Source: DATEJJ01 sp039649115 | Lineage (GTDB): Bacteria > Actinomycetota > Actinomycetes > Mycobacteriales > Micromonosporaceae | Direction: 5' to 3' | Assembly (NCBI GenBank): GCA_039649115.1 | Contig: JBBWZQ010000164.1 | Coordinates: 1-22,634 of the forward strand | Length of the DNA: 22,634 nucleotides | Shown: positions 22,344-22,634 of the stretch, in pieces | Position numbering within the stretch: the stretch's first letter is position 1 | Layout of the letters: the number at the start of each line of letters is the position of its first letter | Notes under the pieces: generated by a model | The model's input: the letters and a program-made list of their open reading frames with translations, nothing else | Database searches by the model: none | Told to the model about the DNA's origin: nothing | Position numbers and translations under genes: made by a program

Positions 22344-22356
22344 TTGGCGTCATATA
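22344..22356 (+). promoter_or_regulatory. Weak candidate -10 upstream of rpoA
   Basis: CATATA (22351-22356) is the only A/T-rich hexamer in the gap and could be a -10, but no clear -35 stands 16-19 bp upstream. A secondary rpoA promoter is possible; read-through from the infA promoter is equally so. Confidence 0.25.
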
Positions 22357-22387
22357 GCGGGCGCCCGGCGTACTGGAGGAACAGTAA

Positions 22388-22634
22388 GTGCTCATCACTC
22401 AGCGGCCGACCCTCTCCGAGGAGCCGATCAGCGACACCCGGTCCCGGTTCACCATCGAACCGCTGGAGCCGGGGTTCGGGTACACCCTGGGCAACTCCCT
22501 GCGGCGTACCCTGCTGTCGTCCATCCCGGGCGCGGCGGTCACCAGCATCAAGATTGACGGCGTCCTGCACGAGTTCACCACGATCCCCGGCGTCAAGGAG
22601 GACGTGGTCGAGCTGGTCATGAACGTCAAGGAGC
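22388..22634 (+). CDS. rpoA: RNA polymerase subunit alpha (N-terminal part)
   Basis: The first 82 codons are present; the frame stays open to the end of the window. GTG at 22388 follows GGAGGA (22375-22380) by 7 nt. The translation MLITQRPTLSEE leads into FTIEPLEPGFGYTLGNSLRRTLLSSIPG, the conserved alpha N-terminal dimerisation motif, then HEFTTIPGVKEDVVELVMN. Alpha dimerises to start RNA polymerase assembly; the C-terminal DNA-binding domain lies outside. Its place after rpsD is standard. Confidence 0.97.
   Translation, partial: MLITQRPTLSEEPISDTRSRFTIEPLEPGFGYTLGNSLRRTLLSSIPGAAVTSIKIDGVLHEFTTIPGVKEDVVELVMNVKE

Overview
This window is the core translation/transcription locus of a high-GC actinobacterium. 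It runs from the 3' end of rpoC through the str operon (rpsL-rpsG-fusA-tuf), the S10 operon (rpsJ to rpsQ), the spc operon (rplN to map) and the start of the alpha operon (infA-rpmJ-rpsM-rpsK-rpsD-rpoA). Gene order, very GC-rich third codon positions, frequent GTG starts, a TTG start for secY, a DUF1707-type protein and small DUF4190-like membrane proteins all point to Actinobacteria. The protein sequences and a 'gagcgagcg' repeat suggest Micromonosporaceae, but the genus cannot be fixed from sequence reading alone. All genes read on the + strand.

Layout. 1-503: rpoC C-terminus, followed by a terminator hairpin. 576-1487: two small membrane proteins inserted between rpoBC and the str operon. 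1488-1820: promoter (TTGACC-17-TATTCT) and long leader of rpsL. 1821-6160: S12, S7, EF-G and EF-Tu. 6161-6448: promoter and structured leader of rpsJ. 6449-12023: the eleven-gene S10 operon, tightly packed with several stop/start overlaps. 12078-16296: L14, L24, L5, S14 (zinc type), S8, L6, L18, S5, L30 and L15, ending in a strong hairpin terminator. 16352-19365: secY, adk and map behind their own probable promoter. 19507-20085: a DUF1707 two-TM protein interposed before infA. 20113-22634: infA promoter, infA, rpmJ (37 aa), rpsM, rpsK, rpsD and the first 82 codons of rpoA.

Together these genes build both ribosomal subunits, drive initiation (IF1) and elongation (EF-G, EF-Tu), supply RNA polymerase subunits (beta', alpha), form the Sec channel, recycle adenylates and remove N-terminal methionine.

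I found no mobile element, CRISPR, tRNA or accessory system, and I do not think an undescribed protein system is hidden here. The most interesting material is non-coding. A composite motif containing an almost identical 24-nt hairpin box occurs in both the rpsL and rpsJ leaders. A REP-like insert lies between rplN and rplX. A perfect 14-bp palindrome abuts the infA Shine-Dalgarno. Structured leaders also precede rpsH, rpsM, rpsK and rpoA. Several ribosomal proteins (L22, S3, L4, S5) carry low-complexity tails.
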